Shown: positions 9,243-18,376 of the stretch, piece by piece | Position numbering within the stretch: the first letter of the stretch is position 1 | Layout: each line of letters starts with the position of its first letter | Origin: Neorhizobium huautlense | Lineage (GTDB): Bacteria; Pseudomonadota; Alphaproteobacteria; Rhizobiales; Rhizobiaceae | Reading direction: 5' to 3' | Assembly (NCBI RefSeq): GCF_002968575.1 | Contig: NZ_PVBM01000007.1 | Coordinates: 1 to 64,000, forward strand | Length of the DNA stretch: 64,000 bases | Program-made: the position numbers and the translations under genes | Notes under the pieces: model-generated | The model's database searches: none | Told to the model about the DNA's origin: nothing | What the model saw: only the letters and a program-made list of their open reading frames with translations

Positions 9243-10004
9243 ATGACCCACACCTTGAAAACGCTCGCCACCAGTTCGATGCTGGCATTGGCTGTTTTTT
9301 CTGCCGCGCCGGCCGTCGCATTGGATGAGCAGCAGAAAAAGGAGATGGGCGCTTTCATCCGCGAATACCTCATTGAGAATCCCGAGATTCTCATTGAGGC
9401 GCAGAACGCGCTGGAAGCGAAACAGCAGTCGAAGCGCGTCGAGCAGTCCATGAGGGGCATTGCCGACAACCGCCAGCAGATTTTTTCCTCCCCGAGCGAC
9501 ATCACACTCGGCAATCCAAAGGGCGATGTCACGGTCGTTGAGTTCTTCGACTACAATTGCGGCTACTGCAAGCGTGCGCTCAGCGACATGGATGACATTC
9601 TTGCCAAGGATAAAAATGTCCGCTTCATCCTGAAGGAATTCCCGATTCTTGGACCGGATTCACTTGCCGCGCACCGTGTGGCCAATGCGGTGCGCCTTCT
9701 CGCACCGGAAAAATATGCCCAGTTCCATCGCACGCTGCTCGGCGGCGAAGAGCACGCGTCGGAAGCCACCGCAATTGCGGTCGCCACCTCCCTCGGATTG
9801 AACGAGGCGGCAATCCGCAAATCCATGACAGAGACGCCGAACGACGATATCGTGCGGCAAGCCTACCAGCTCGCCAACAGCATCGGCATTACCGGCACCC
9901 CGACCTATATCCTCGGCGACGAGGCTGTCTTCGGTGCCGTCGGCTCCGAAGTGATCGAGGAAAAAGTCGCCAACGTCCGCGCCTGCGGCAAGGCAACCTG
10001 CTGA
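9243..10004 (+). CDS. DsbA-family thiol:disulfide protein (Com1/ScsC-like)
   Basis: Periplasmic thioredoxin-fold protein, about 253 residues. A signal peptide (TSSMLALAVFSAAPAVA) is followed by a helical segment (QKKEMGAFIREYLIENPEIL) of the kind that precedes the catalytic domain in ScsC/Com1-like proteins. The redox motif is CGYC (DYNCGYCKRAL) and the cis-proline loop is TGTPTY. It probably oxidises or isomerises envelope protein disulfides; which of the two cannot be told from sequence. ATG at 9243 is preferred because AGGATAAGG immediately precedes it and the signal peptide then starts correctly; the open frame extends to 9120 with unlikely sequence. Confidence 0.85.
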   Translation: MTHTLKTLATSSMLALAVFSAAPAVALDEQQKKEMGAFIREYLIENPEILIEAQNALEAKQQSKRVEQSMRGIADNRQQIFSSPSDITLGNPKGDVTVVEFFDYNCGYCKRALSDMDDILAKDKNVRFILKEFPILGPDSLAAHRVANAVRLLAPEKYAQFHRTLLGGEEHASEATAIAVATSLGLNEAAIRKSMTETPNDDIVRQAYQLANSIGITGTPTYILGDEAVFGAVGSEVIEEKVANVRACGKATC

Positions 10005-10047
10005 GCGCGCGCCATATTACTCATCAAATGTTGCGTCGCAGTGGACG

Positions 10048-10076
10048 CCCCGGCTTTCGGCATGCCGGGGGCTTTT
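10048..10076 (+). terminator. Intrinsic terminator after the DsbA-like gene
   Basis: CCCCGGC (10048-10054) pairs with GCCGGGG (10064-10070) around a 9-nt loop and is followed by GCTTTTCC. It separates the DsbA-like gene from aroQ. Confidence 0.75.
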
Positions 10077-10137
10077 CCTTGCGCGCTTGCCGGTCTATAG
10101 GTGGCCCTGAATTTCTGGATGGAACAACAGATCACTG

Positions 10138-10575
10138 ATGAGCAAGACGGTCTTCGTCCTCAACGGCCCCAACCTCAACATGCTGGGAAAGCGCGAGCCC
10201 GGCATCTACGGCGGCAAGACACTCACGGATGTTGAAAACGACTGCATCGCGGCTGGTCGGGATCTGGGTTTCGATGTCGATTTTCGCCAGAGCAATCATG
10301 AAGGCGACCTCATCGGCTGGATCCACGAAGCCGGCGAGAAGGCCGTGGGCGTCGCGATAAACGCGGGCGCCTATACCCACACTTCGATTGCGTTGCATGA
10401 TGCGATCAAGGCCATTTCCGTTCCCGTGGTGGAACTTCATATTTCGAATGTGCATGCACGGGAGGAATTCCGTCACCATTCGATGATCGCACCGGCTGTA
10501 AAGGGCGTGATCTGCGGCTTTGGTACCGCAAGCTACATTCTTGCGCTTCACGCCTTGAAATCCATTACCGCCTGA
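10138..10575 (+). CDS. aroQ: 3-dehydroquinate dehydratase, type II
   Basis: Type II dehydroquinase (145 residues) of the shikimate pathway: dehydrates 3-dehydroquinate to 3-dehydroshikimate. The N-terminal FVLNGPNLNMLGKREPGIYG contains the flexible-lid Arg and the catalytic Tyr; FRQSNHEGDLIGWIHEA, INAGAYTHTSIAL and VVELHISNVHAREEFR are the other signature segments, including the catalytic His. It begins a tight plus-strand group with accB and accC; aroQ next to accBC is common in proteobacteria. Confidence 0.96.
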   Translation: MSKTVFVLNGPNLNMLGKREPGIYGGKTLTDVENDCIAAGRDLGFDVDFRQSNHEGDLIGWIHEAGEKAVGVAINAGAYTHTSIALHDAIKAISVPVVELHISNVHAREEFRHHSMIAPAVKGVICGFGTASYILALHALKSITA

Positions 10576-10603
10576 CAAGATAAACAGAACAATAGGGTTT
10601 GCC

Positions 10604-11068
10604 ATGTCTGAGAAGAAGAATGGGATCGACAAAGGATTGATCCGCGACCTCGCGAACATCCTCAACGAGACCGACCTGACCGAAATCGAAGTCGAGCAGG
10701 AGGACCTGCGCATCCGGGTCTCGCGCGCCGGAACGACACAGTATGTTCAGGCACCAATCGCATCCGCTCCGGCATTTGCTCCTTCGGCCGTCGCCGCAGC
10801 GCCGACCCCTGCAGCTCCGGCACCGCAGGACAACAAAAACGCCGTGACGGCGCCGATGGTAGGCACCGTCTATCTCGCAGCCGCCCCGGGCGCCCGCGCC
10901 TTCATCGAAGTGGGCGCTACCATCAAGGAAGGCCAGACGCTGCTGATCATCGAGGCCATGAAGACGATGAACCAGATCCCATCGCCGCGCTCCGGCAAAA
11001 TCACGGAGATCCTGGTCAACGACTCGCAGCCTGTCGAGTATGGCCAGCCACTCGTGATCATCGAGTAA
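10604..11068 (+). CDS. accB: Biotin carboxyl carrier protein of acetyl-CoA carboxylase
   Basis: BCCP, 154 residues, carries the biotin that shuttles CO2 between biotin carboxylase and carboxyltransferase in the first step of fatty-acid synthesis. The C-terminal biotinyl domain contains EAMKTMNQI, with the biotinylated Lys (family consensus EAMKMMN). A Pro/Ala-rich linker (about residues 50-70) joins it to the N-terminal helix. It sits 10 nt upstream of accC. The ligase that would modify it, birA, is also in this window at 57.6-58.3 kb. Confidence 0.96.
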   Translation: MSEKKNGIDKGLIRDLANILNETDLTEIEVEQEDLRIRVSRAGTTQYVQAPIASAPAFAPSAVAAAPTPAAPAPQDNKNAVTAPMVGTVYLAAAPGARAFIEVGATIKEGQTLLIIEAMKTMNQIPSPRSGKITEILVNDSQPVEYGQPLVIIE

Positions 11069-11078
11069 GGCCCGGTCC

Positions 11079-12425
11079 ATGATTTCCAAGATCCTCATAG
11101 CCAACCGCGGTGAGATTGCACTTCGCGTGCTTCGCGCCTGTAAGGAACTGGGCATCGCCACCGTCGCGGTCCACTCCACCGCAGACGCAGACGCCATGCA
11201 TGTGCGGCTTGCCGACGAAAGCGTCTGCATCGGCCCGCCGCCGTCGCGAGAGAGCTATCTGAACATCCATCAGATCGTTGCGGCCTGCGAAATCACCGGC
11301 GCCGACGCCGTTCATCCGGGCTACGGTTTTCTGTCGGAAAACGCCAAGTTCGCCGATATCCTCGACGCGCACGGCATCACATTCATCGGCCCGACAGCCG
11401 AGCACATCCGCATCATGGGTGACAAGATCACCGCCAAGCTGACCGCGCAGGAACTTGGCATTCCCGTCGTTCCGGGTTCCGATGGCGAGGTCAAGCCGGA
11501 GAACGCTCTGGAGATCGCCCGCAAGATCGGTTTCCCCGTGCTTATCAAGGCCACAGCCGGCGGCGGCGGTCGCGGCATGAAGGTCGCCAAGACGGAAGCG
11601 GATCTCGAAGAAGCCGTCTCCACGGCACGCTCCGAAGCTTTGGCCGCGTTCGGCAATGACGCGGTCTATATGGAGAAGTATCTCGGCAAGCCGCGCCATA
11701 TCGAAATCCAGGTGGTCGGCGACGGCGAAGGCAATGCGATCCATCTCGGCGAACGGGATTGCTCGCTGCAGCGCCGGCACCAGAAGGTTTGGGAAGAGGC
11801 TAACTCGCCTGCCCTCAATGTCGAACAGCGGATGAAAATCGGGCAGATTTGCGCCGATGCGATGAAAAAGCTGAAATACCGCGGCGCCGGCACCATCGAA
11901 TTCCTCTACGAGAACGGCGAGTTCTATTTCATCGAGATGAACACCCGCCTGCAGGTGGAGCATCCGATCACGGAAGCCATCACCGGGATCGATCTCGTCC
12001 ATGAACAGATCCGAGTGGCATCGGGCGGCGGACTATCGGTAAAGCAGGAAGACATCGTCTTCTCCGGTCATGCCATCGAATGCCGCATCAATGCCGAAGA
12101 CCCGCGTACCTTCGTACCGTCACCCGGGACGATCACCCATTTCCATGCCCCCGGGGGCCTCGGCGTGCGCGTCGATTCCGGCGCCTATGCGGGCTACCGT
12201 ATCCCACCATACTACGACAGCCTGATCGGCAAGCTCATCGTGCACGGGCGAACCCGCGTCGAATGCATGATGCGTCTGCGCCGCGTTCTGGACGAGTTCG
12301 TTGTGGACGGCATCAAGACAACCCTGCCGTTGTTCCAGGACCTCGTTTCAAACCCGGACATAGCCAACGGCGATTACGACATCCACTGGCTGGAGGATTA
12401 TCTGGCCGGGGACAAAGCGCACTAG
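11079..12425 (+). CDS. accC: Biotin carboxylase subunit of acetyl-CoA carboxylase
   Basis: ATP-dependent biotin carboxylase (448 residues, the usual length). The N-terminal domain starts [20 protein letters not shown]; the ATP-grasp glycine-rich loop is GGGGRGMK; the catalytic region includes [20 protein letters not shown]. It charges the biotin on AccB with bicarbonate. It lies 10 nt downstream of accB and is evidently co-transcribed with it. Confidence 0.97.
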   Translation: MISKILIANRGEIALRVLRACKELGIATVAVHSTADADAMHVRLADESVCIGPPPSRESYLNIHQIVAACEITGADAVHPGYGFLSENAKFADILDAHGITFIGPTAEHIRIMGDKITAKLTAQELGIPVVPGSDGEVKPENALEIARKIGFPVLIKATAGGGGRGMKVAKTEADLEEAVSTARSEALAAFGNDAVYMEKYLGKPRHIEIQVVGDGEGNAIHLGERDCSLQRRHQKVWEEANSPALNVEQRMKIGQICADAMKKLKYRGAGTIEFLYENGEFYFIEMNTRLQVEHPITEAITGIDLVHEQIRVASGGGLSVKQEDIVFSGHAIECRINAEDPRTFVPSPGTITHFHAPGGLGVRVDSGAYAGYRIPPYYDSLIGKLIVHGRTRVECMMRLRRVLDEFVVDGIKTTLPLFQDLVSNPDIANGDYDIHWLEDYLAGDKAH

Positions 12426-12437
12426 AGAAAGACCTGA

Positions 12438-13055
12438 ATGGCAGGGCGGCGCGGCAGATATTACCCGGCGATCACTCCGGACATACTGCTGCGTGCCTAT
12501 TCCATCGGCCTTTTTCCGATGGCCGAATCCTCCGACGTCCCGGAAATCTTCTGGGTCGAACCGGAAATGCGCGGCATCCTGCCCCTTGACGGTTTTCATA
12601 TCTCGAAAAGCCTTGCCAAAACGGTCCGAAAGAGGCCGTTCGATATTCGCTTCGACACGGCCTTCGAGCGGGTGATCGCCTACTGCGCCGAACCCGCTGA
12701 AGATCGACCAAGCACCTGGATCAACACCACCATTCGCAAACTCTACACGGAGCTTCATCGGATGGGGCATGCGCACAGTGTCGAGGCGTGGGAAGACGAG
12801 GAGCTGGTGGGTGGTCTCTACGGCGTATCGCTAGGTTCAGCCTTTTTCGGGGAAAGCATGTTTTCCAGGCGCACCAACGCCTCGAAGATCTGCCTTGTTC
12901 ATCTTGTCGAACGTTTGAGAGCAAAGGGCTTTACGCTGCTCGACACGCAGTTCACCACCGAACACCTGAAGACTTTCGGTGCGATCGACATCCCCAAGGA
13001 TGAGTATCTCAAGCTTCTCAAGAAAGCGGTCGATGTGCCGGACAAAGAGTTTTGA
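12438..13055 (+). CDS. aat: Leucyl/phenylalanyl-tRNA-protein transferase
   Basis: L/F-transferase (205 residues) adds Leu or Phe from aminoacyl-tRNA to N-terminal Lys/Arg of proteins, making N-degrons read by ClpS/ClpAP. Family signatures: [58 protein letters not shown] and [16 protein letters not shown]. It follows accC by 12 nt, so it is likely read from the aroQ-accBC transcript. It is convergent with the DUF2155 gene, only 3 nt separating their stop codons. Confidence 0.95.
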   Translation: MAGRRGRYYPAITPDILLRAYSIGLFPMAESSDVPEIFWVEPEMRGILPLDGFHISKSLAKTVRKRPFDIRFDTAFERVIAYCAEPAEDRPSTWINTTIRKLYTELHRMGHAHSVEAWEDEELVGGLYGVSLGSAFFGESMFSRRTNASKICLVHLVERLRAKGFTLLDTQFTTEHLKTFGAIDIPKDEYLKLLKKAVDVPDKEF

Positions 13056-13058
13056 CGC

Positions 13059-13487
13059 CTAGTTCGTCGCCTTGGGCGGCGGCACGTCCGAGCTCGGCTT
13101 GCAGCCGGTCAGCCAAACGTCATAGATCGGGTGCTCGACGGCATTCAGGCCGGGGCTGTCGGCAAACATCCAGCCGGTGAAGATGCGCCGGATCTTGCGG
13201 TCTAGCGTGATCTCATCGACTTCTATAAAGCCGTCTATCTTCTGTGCTTCCGTATCGTCGCGCGAATAACAAACCTTCGGCGTCACCTGAAGCGCGCCAT
13301 ACTGCACGGTCTCGTCGACATAGACGTCGAAGGTCGTGATGCGGCCGGTAATCTTGTCGATGCCCTTGAATACGGCCACAGGATTGGAGATACGCGCAGC
13401 AAAAGCCGCTTCCCCCGCAAAAACGGAGACTGCCGCCATCACCGTGCCGGCGATCACTTTTCGTGGGGAAAGCTTCATCCGTGTCAT
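13059..13487 (-). CDS. DUF2155 domain secreted protein
   Basis: 142-residue exported protein of the DUF2155 family, found across alphaproteobacteria; function unknown. A signal peptide (VIAGTVMAAVSVFAGEAAFA) is followed by a domain with FKGIDKITGRITTFDVYVDE and FTGWMFADSPGLNAVEHPIYDVWLTGC. The single Cys pair (KVCYS and LTGC) could form a disulfide. It lies immediately downstream of the NDUFA12 gene on the same strand, a pairing I recognise from other alphaproteobacteria; the gap is 66 nt. Confidence 0.88.
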   Translation of the reverse strand: MTRMKLSPRKVIAGTVMAAVSVFAGEAAFAARISNPVAVFKGIDKITGRITTFDVYVDETVQYGALQVTPKVCYSRDDTEAQKIDGFIEVDEITLDRKIRRIFTGWMFADSPGLNAVEHPIYDVWLTGCKPSSDVPPPKATN

Positions 13488-13553
13488 TCCGTGTCCCGTC
13501 TCGACAACATGTCAGAGTCGACGCCTAAGGCCCGATTATGGCCAAAACAGGTG

Positions 13554-13952
13554 TCAGTTGCCGGGGGTCCAGGCGTCATAGTCGCCGGTCACGCGGGGAC
13601 GTTCGCCGGTCGCAGCAAGCGAGCCCTTGGGACGATATGCGAGCGGCGTACCGGTCATGTTCGGCTTGTGGGACTTTTGCCAGTCACGCGCCTTGTAGTC
13701 TTCCTGCGATGGGGCAATGTCGGTGCGATAGTGCATCCAACCGTGCCACCCCGGCGGAATGGCGGAGGCTTCGGCATAGTTCTTGTAGATAACCCAGCGC
13801 TTGGGAGGCCCCCAGGATGTCAGAGGGCCTTCGTAATAAACGTTGCCCAACTCGTCTTCACCAACCTTCTTGCCGTGACGCCAGGTGAAGAACCGCGTCC
13901 CGATCGTCTGTCCATTCCACCAGGTGAAAATCTGCAACAGGAGGTTTTTCAT
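13554..13952 (-). CDS. NADH:ubiquinone oxidoreductase subunit NDUFA12 (B17.2) family
   Basis: 132-residue accessory subunit of respiratory complex I, the bacterial homologue of mitochondrial B17.2/NDUFA12, restricted largely to alphaproteobacteria. Diagnostic parts are FTWRHGKKVGEDELGNVYYE, RWVIYKN and IPPGWHGWMHYRTD. It would sit at the membrane/peripheral arm junction on the cytoplasmic side. It is far from the main nuo cluster (58.3-64 kb), which is usual for this accessory subunit. Confidence 0.93.
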   Translation of the reverse strand: MKNLLLQIFTWWNGQTIGTRFFTWRHGKKVGEDELGNVYYEGPLTSWGPPKRWVIYKNYAEASAIPPGWHGWMHYRTDIAPSQEDYKARDWQKSHKPNMTGTPLAYRPKGSLAATGERPRVTGDYDAWTPGN

Positions 13953-14057
13953 GAATATTCCGTCGGCTTGGCAAACAAGTGAGGTACCATAGACATGGCT
14001 GATCCGCTTATGCCGCTTGATCTTAGGGATGTCCAGTGATTCCCGTTGTCGCAGCCC

Positions 14058-14522
14058 TCATTTGAGCCGCATCTTGAAGCCGAAATGGCTCTTGGCGAAG
14101 CCGAGGCGCTCGTAAAAACGGTGCGCATCGACGCGCGCCATATTGGAGGTGAGCTGGACGGACCGGCAGTCGCGGCGCCTGGCCTCTTCGATCGCGTAGC
14201 CGATCATCTGCGCACCGATCCCTTGGCCGCGCATGTCGGCTCGCGTCTGCACGGCTTCTATAATCATCGAAAGCGATCCCCTGCCCGTCAGGGTGCGGTT
14301 GAAGAGGACCTGAAAGGTACCCACCACTTCGCCCCCACGTTCAGCCACGAAAAGCTGCTCGTTCTGGGAGGCGTCGATCATGTGGAAAGCGCGCAGATAG
14401 TCCTCGAAAGCCTCGTCCGCCGTCGTGTCTGCGTGGCCGCCGATAGCGTCTGCGGCAAAGAGGGCAATGAGTGCGGCAAGATCCGTTTCCCGTGCCCGGC
14501 GGATCAGCAGATTATCCGTCAC
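14058..14522 (-). CDS. GNAT family N-acetyltransferase
   Basis: Probable acetyl-CoA-dependent N-acetyltransferase of unknown substrate. The GNAT fold is supported by an N-terminal IRRARETDLAALIALF strand-helix and the acetyl-CoA loop motif RADMRGQGIGAQMIGYAIEE, followed by VQLTSNMARVDAHRFYERLGF. I chose the GTG at 14522, which is preceded by AAGGAAAA; an ATG at 14570 would add 16 residues that look unlike the family. It is divergent from the secreted protein at 14585. Confidence 0.8.
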   Translation of the reverse strand: MTDNLLIRRARETDLAALIALFAADAIGGHADTTADEAFEDYLRAFHMIDASQNEQLFVAERGGEVVGTFQVLFNRTLTGRGSLSMIIEAVQTRADMRGQGIGAQMIGYAIEEARRRDCRSVQLTSNMARVDAHRFYERLGFAKSHFGFKMRLK

Positions 14523-14584
14523 CTGTTTTCCTTTCCGACAAGAATCAGCAATGATCGGTACGGGGACCATAGAGGGATCGGGTA

Positions 14585-15013
14585 ATGGGACAAAGGCTTG
14601 CGGCGGTATTATTCTTACTGGGAGTAGCCGCGTTCACAATCACCAACGCTCAGGCCCGCAACGCGATCGCCTTTTCCCAGGCGCCTGAAATGAGCAGCGG
14701 CACCTGCGTCGGCAAGTCGATCCGCAAAGCGCTGGACTGCGCAAAGAAGCAATGCGTCGACGGTGGCGGCACGGCGGAGGATTGTCTCGAAACGACCGCT
14801 TGTTTTCCCGCCGGTTGGAGCATCGACATCTTCGTACAACAGAAAGATGGACCGCATTGGCATGAAGTGCACTGCGGTTTCGACAGCAAGGAAACAGCAC
14901 TGCAGGCTTCCAAATCCGTCTGTGATCGCAAACGGCGCAAAGATCTCATCGAATGCAGTGTAGTCACGATCTACAACGAGGACGGCAAGGCACTCGAGCC
15001 TCCCGCCGAGTGA
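14585..15013 (+). CDS. Hypothetical secreted Cys-rich protein
   Basis: 142 residues; I do not recognise the family. A signal peptide (LAAVLFLLGVAAFTITNAQA) precedes a mature region with seven Cys (GTCVGK, LDCAKKQCVDGG, DCLETTACF, VHCGFD, VCDRK, IECSV region), suggesting a disulfide-stabilised periplasmic domain. GWSIDIFVQQKDGPHWHEVHC looks like the conserved core. Divergent promoter space with the GNAT gene at 14522 is only about 60 nt. No neighbour suggests a role. Confidence 0.75.
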   Translation: MGQRLAAVLFLLGVAAFTITNAQARNAIAFSQAPEMSSGTCVGKSIRKALDCAKKQCVDGGGTAEDCLETTACFPAGWSIDIFVQQKDGPHWHEVHCGFDSKETALQASKSVCDRKRRKDLIECSVVTIYNEDGKALEPPAE

Positions 15014-15022
15014 GCCGATTTT

Positions 15023-15526
15023 TTAGGCTGGCAGGCGCTTCTCCAGGATGACCGCCGGCAGACCGGAATTGGGAGCTCCCCACTCCTCCATGCGGTCGAC
15101 CTCGGAAAATCCGAGCCTGGTGTAAAAAGAAATCGCACGGACGTTTTGCAGCGCCACCTCGACGCGCATGATCTCCGCATCCGGAAAACAGGTTTCGAGT
15201 TCGGCAAAGATATCGCGCCCGATGCCTTCGCTCTGGCAGGAGGGCCTGACGTAAAGCTGGTGAAGCATCGCCGTCTTGGCCATCTTCGGATACACGGCGG
15301 CGTAACCGATGCCGCCGATGCCCTTGCCGTTGTCGGCAACCAGGAATTCGCCTTCTCTTTTTTGAATTCGCGATCGAATGGCGGCAAGGGAATGCCAGCC
15401 ATCAATCATCTTCTGCACCCGTTCGGACCCGTAAAATGGATCGTAGGTGGCATGAAACGTTTCCGCCAACAAGCTGCGGATTTGCTCCACATCCCGTTCT
15501 CCGGCGGTGCGTACGAAGTAGACCAT
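15023..15526 (-). CDS. GNAT family N-acetyltransferase
   Basis: 167 residues. The acetyl-CoA signature is LYVRPSCQSEGIGRDIFAEL, followed by MRVEVALQNVRAISFYTRLGF, a standard GNAT C-terminal half. Substrate unknown. The stop codon lies 9 nt from that of the convergent secreted-protein gene. The start is 4 nt downstream of the gatB stop, so it is probably translated from the gatB transcript. Confidence 0.85.
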   Translation of the reverse strand: MVYFVRTAGERDVEQIRSLLAETFHATYDPFYGSERVQKMIDGWHSLAAIRSRIQKREGEFLVADNGKGIGGIGYAAVYPKMAKTAMLHQLYVRPSCQSEGIGRDIFAELETCFPDAEIMRVEVALQNVRAISFYTRLGFSEVDRMEEWGAPNSGLPAVILEKRLPA

Positions 15527-15530
15527 GGGT

Positions 15531-17033
15531 CTATTCTTCTATGCCCAGTTTGGCTTTTACGAGGGCTTGGACAGCCTGCGGGTTGGCCTTGCCGCCGGTC
15601 GCCTTCATGACCTGGCCGACGAACCAGCCGGCGAGCGTCGGCTTTGCCTGCACCTTGGCAACCTGATCCGGGTTGGCGGCAATGATCTCGTCGACAGCTT
15701 TTTCGATCGCGCCGGTATCGGTCACCTGCTTCATGCCGCGGGCTTCGACAATCTCGGCTGGATCCCCGCCCTCGTTCCAGATGATCTCGAAGAGATCCTT
15801 GGCGATCTTGCCGGAGATAGTTTCGGACTTGATGAGATCGATGATCGCGCCGAGCTGAGCGGGCGAAACCGGAGTCTCATCAATGTCTTTGCCGGCTTTG
15901 TTCAAGGCGCCAAGCAAGTCGTTGATGACCCAGTTCGCGGCGATCTTGCCGTCGCGGCCCTCGGCAACGGCTTCGAAATAATCGGCGATCGCCTTTTCCG
16001 AAACGAGAACCGAGGCATCATAAATCGACAAGCCGAGGTCGCGTACGAAGCGTGCCTTTTTATCGTCCGGCAGTTCGGGAAGATGCTCTTTCAATTCGGC
16101 AATGAAGGCGTCGTCGAATTCGAGCGGCAGCAGGTCCGGATCGGGGAAGTAACGATAGTCGTGTGCGTCCTCCTTGGAGCGCATGGAGCGGGTTTCGCCC
16201 TTACCCGGATCGAAGAGGCGAGTTTCCTGGTCGATCGATCCACCGTCCTCGAGGATGGCAATCTGGCGGCGCGCTTCATACTCGATCGCCTGGCCGATGA
16301 AGCGGATCGAGTTGACGTTCTTGATCTCGCAACGGGTACCGAATTCCGCGCCCGGACGGCGGACCGAAACGTTGACATCGGCGCGCATCGAACCCTCGTC
16401 CATGTTGCCGTCGCAGGTGCCGAGGTAACGCACGATCGAGCGCAGCTTGGTCATATAGGCCTTGGCTTCGTCGGACGAGCGCATGTCGGGCTTGGAGACA
16501 ATTTCCATCAGCGCCACGCCGGAACGGTTCAGGTCCACGTAAGACATGGTCGGATGCTGGTCATGCATCGACTTGCCGGCGTCCTGCTCCAGATGCAGGC
16601 GCTCGATGCCGACCTCGATATCCTCGAATTGCCCCTGGCGGTCCGGGCCAAGCGAGATGACGATCTTGCCCTCGCCAACAATCGGATCCTTGTACTGGGA
16701 GATCTGATAACCTTGCGGTAGGTCCGGATAGAAATAGTTCTTGCGGTCGAAAACGGAGCGCTTGTTGATCTGCGCCTTGAGGCCGAGGCCGGTGCGTACC
16801 GCCTGCTTGACGCATTCTTCGTTGATCACCGGCAGCATGCCGGGCATGGCGGCATCGACCAGCGATACGTTGGAATTGGCAGGCTTGCCGAATTCGGTGG
16901 AGGCGCCCGAAAAGAGCTTGGAATTGGACAGAACCTGGGCGTGCACCTCCATGCCGATGATAACCTCCCAGTCGCCGGTTGCACCGGGAATGAAGCGTTT
17001 CGGGTCAGGCGTGCGGACGTCAACAATGGTCAT
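15531..17033 (-). CDS. gatB: Asp-tRNA(Asn)/Glu-tRNA(Gln) amidotransferase subunit B
   Basis: GatB (500 residues) phosphorylates and amidates mischarged Glu-tRNA(Gln) or Asp-tRNA(Asn) within the GatCAB complex. Recognisable blocks: [68 protein letters not shown] and [14 protein letters not shown]; the C-terminal YqeY-like tRNA-binding domain ends with [15 protein letters not shown]. gatA and gatC lie at 19.6-21.4 kb on the same strand, separated by several small genes rather than in one gatCAB operon. Confidence 0.97.
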   Translation of the reverse strand: MTIVDVRTPDPKRFIPGATGDWEVIIGMEVHAQVLSNSKLFSGASTEFGKPANSNVSLVDAAMPGMLPVINEECVKQAVRTGLGLKAQINKRSVFDRKNYFYPDLPQGYQISQYKDPIVGEGKIVISLGPDRQGQFEDIEVGIERLHLEQDAGKSMHDQHPTMSYVDLNRSGVALMEIVSKPDMRSSDEAKAYMTKLRSIVRYLGTCDGNMDEGSMRADVNVSVRRPGAEFGTRCEIKNVNSIRFIGQAIEYEARRQIAILEDGGSIDQETRLFDPGKGETRSMRSKEDAHDYRYFPDPDLLPLEFDDAFIAELKEHLPELPDDKKARFVRDLGLSIYDASVLVSEKAIADYFEAVAEGRDGKIAANWVINDLLGALNKAGKDIDETPVSPAQLGAIIDLIKSETISGKIAKDLFEIIWNEGGDPAEIVEARGMKQVTDTGAIEKAVDEIIAANPDQVAKVQAKPTLAGWFVGQVMKATGGKANPQAVQALVKAKLGIEE

Positions 17034-17101
17034 CTGATGCTCGTGAAATGGTCTCGATTATGTTGTCTGGAGGTAGAGCAAATGGCGATGAGGCGCAAGC
17101 T

Positions 17102-17611
17102 TTAGAAGCTCGGTCCATAGGTATCTGGCGCTTCCACCACGAGACGCTTGGAGAGCCCTACCGATTGCACATCCCGGTCGATCTTGGGCGAATAGGCCAC
17201 AGTCAGCCAGTTGACCGAATAGCCGTGCTTTTCGAAGAAGCCGACAGCCTCCGTATTGCGGGCGTGGGTTTCGACCCGCGCAACCTCAAATCCCTGATGG
17301 ACGATCTGCGCCTCGATCTCTTCCAGAAGCAGCTTACCGAGCCCCTGGCCCTGAAATGCCGGATCGATCCAGAAATCGGAAATCAACTCGTCCAGCTTCT
17401 CGCGCGCAGCCCAACCGGCGACATTGCCGCCCTGCTCTACGATCGTAATCGTGAGCCACGAGGAATGGGTGAAATTCTGGAAGGCGGAAAAGGCGCTTTC
17501 CCGCATATCGGTCATCTCGCCGATCGAGATCATGGCCTTTTCCCAAGCGCGAAATCCCACTTCCGCAAGGGTATCCACTTCATCTTCACGCGCATTGCGA
17601 ATGCTGGCCAT
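17102..17611 (-). CDS. GNAT family N-acetyltransferase, paralogue of 19090-19590
   Basis: 169 residues; acetyl-CoA motif FWIDPAFQGQGLGKLLLEEI followed by RVETHARNTEAVGFFEKHGY. It shares the pattern EVGFxAW, GWxARE, SDxW, QGxGxGxxLL and THAxN with the GNAT at 19090-19590, so the two are paralogues. It starts 282 nt from, and divergent to, the YjhX-type gene. In E. coli the YjhX toxin is encoded with a GNAT-type partner, YjhQ; whether this protein has that role is untested. Confidence 0.85.
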   Translation of the reverse strand: MASIRNAREDEVDTLAEVGFRAWEKAMISIGEMTDMRESAFSAFQNFTHSSWLTITIVEQGGNVAGWAAREKLDELISDFWIDPAFQGQGLGKLLLEEIEAQIVHQGFEVARVETHARNTEAVGFFEKHGYSVNWLTVAYSPKIDRDVQSVGLSKRLVVEAPDTYGPSF

Positions 17612-17691
17612 GGCACCCCCTGTTGTTGCGCCAGTAGAACACTGAGTCTTGCCTTTTGCCAGCAGAACATCGGCCGGACTGCATAATGCAG

Positions 17692-17720
17692 CTTGACGCT
17701 TGGGGAAAACGTGCTAGCAG
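17692..17720 (+). promoter_or_regulatory. Candidate promoter for the yjhX leader
   Basis: CTTGAC (17692-17697), a 17-nt spacer and TAGCAG (17715-17720) fit the rhizobial housekeeping consensus CTTGAC-N17-CTATAT at the -35 and only moderately at the -10. Transcription would start near 17727 and give a leader of about 165 nt before yjhX. Confidence 0.45.
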
Positions 17721-17726
17721 CGAATT

Positions 17727-17893
17727 CGTACCGATGGAGTTTTAATGTTCTCTTCCGTAGAGACCTTCTGAAGGGCCGGTCAGCGACGTAAGCCGCGCCG
17801 GCCCAGGCAAAAACGAGAGCCCCGACGCCAACCAAAGCGCCGGCAACGTTTTTGTGCGCTCGCGAGCGAGCGCCTATCCGGACATCAAAACCA
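17727..17893 (+). promoter_or_regulatory. Structured leader of yjhX with an 8-codon uORF
   Basis: GGAG stands 5 nt before an ATG at 17745 that opens an 8-codon frame (MFSSVETF, stop at 17769-17771). The uORF overlaps small hairpins TCTCT-TCCGT-AGAGA and CCTTC-T-GAAGG. A 7-bp stem GGGCCGG/CCGGCCC (17773-17779 with 17798-17804) follows. A second GCGCCGGC at 17837-17844 could compete for pairing, and GCGCTCGC-GA-GCGAGCGC (17856-17873) lies 20 nt before yjhX. The yjhX start itself has only a weak SD. The layout resembles translational or Rho-type attenuation; function is inferred. Confidence 0.5.
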
Positions 17894-18151
17894 ATGGATA
17901 TCTCCCGCGCCGAACAGCGCATCCTCCACCTGCTCGCCCAGGGCGGCAGGATCGAAATCACCCGCGACGAAAACCGCAAGATCGAAAAGCTGCAGCTCTT
18001 TACCCGCGAAGGCTGGGTTTTCTCCCGCATCGATCTGATCACTTTCCGCAAGCTCAAGCAGAAGAAGGCGATCCGATCCAAAGCTGGCAAGCCTTACCGC
18101 ATCACCGAAAGGGGGTTGGTGCTGGTGAGAGCCGAACAGGACAACCGGTAG
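17894..18151 (+). CDS. YjhX/TopAI family protein (UPF0386), putative topoisomerase I inhibitor
   Basis: 85 residues, exactly the length of E. coli YjhX. The whole protein matches the family: MDISRAEQRILHLLAQGGRI, then GWVFSRIDLITFRKLKQKK and GKPYRITERGLVLVR. In E. coli, YjhX (TopAI) is reported to inhibit topoisomerase I and to be countered by YjhQ. Here a GNAT gene lies divergently upstream, and topA itself is at 31.4 kb in this window. The start at 17894 was chosen because homologues begin MDISRAEQ; a longer frame from 17852 would add 14 unrelated residues. Confidence 0.85.
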   Translation: MDISRAEQRILHLLAQGGRIEITRDENRKIEKLQLFTREGWVFSRIDLITFRKLKQKKAIRSKAGKPYRITERGLVLVRAEQDNR

Positions 18152-18160
18152 TCAGGAACC

Positions 18161-18192
18161 GATATCCCGCGTCGATATTGGCGCGGGATATC
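18161..18192. repeat. Perfect inverted repeat after yjhX
   Basis: GATATCCCGCG (18161-18171) and CGCGGGATATC (18182-18192) form a perfect 11-bp stem with a 10-nt loop, 9 nt after the yjhX stop. No T run follows on either strand, so it is not a canonical terminator; it may protect the 3' end or bind a dimeric regulator. Confidence 0.7.
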
Positions 18193-18376
18193 CACTGCGA
18201 GCTGCGTCCCGGTCCGCCATCGGCGGCCTAACCATGCTCTCGTTCGCCACCCATTCCTGCACTACAAAAGGCGTCATCTCAACCGCCCTCCAAGAACCGG
18301 CAACTCGTCCCAGAAAGACTGGGAACAAACCAACCCCGGTCGTGTTGATCGAGCATCTGGATCTGGAGGCCTCCAA

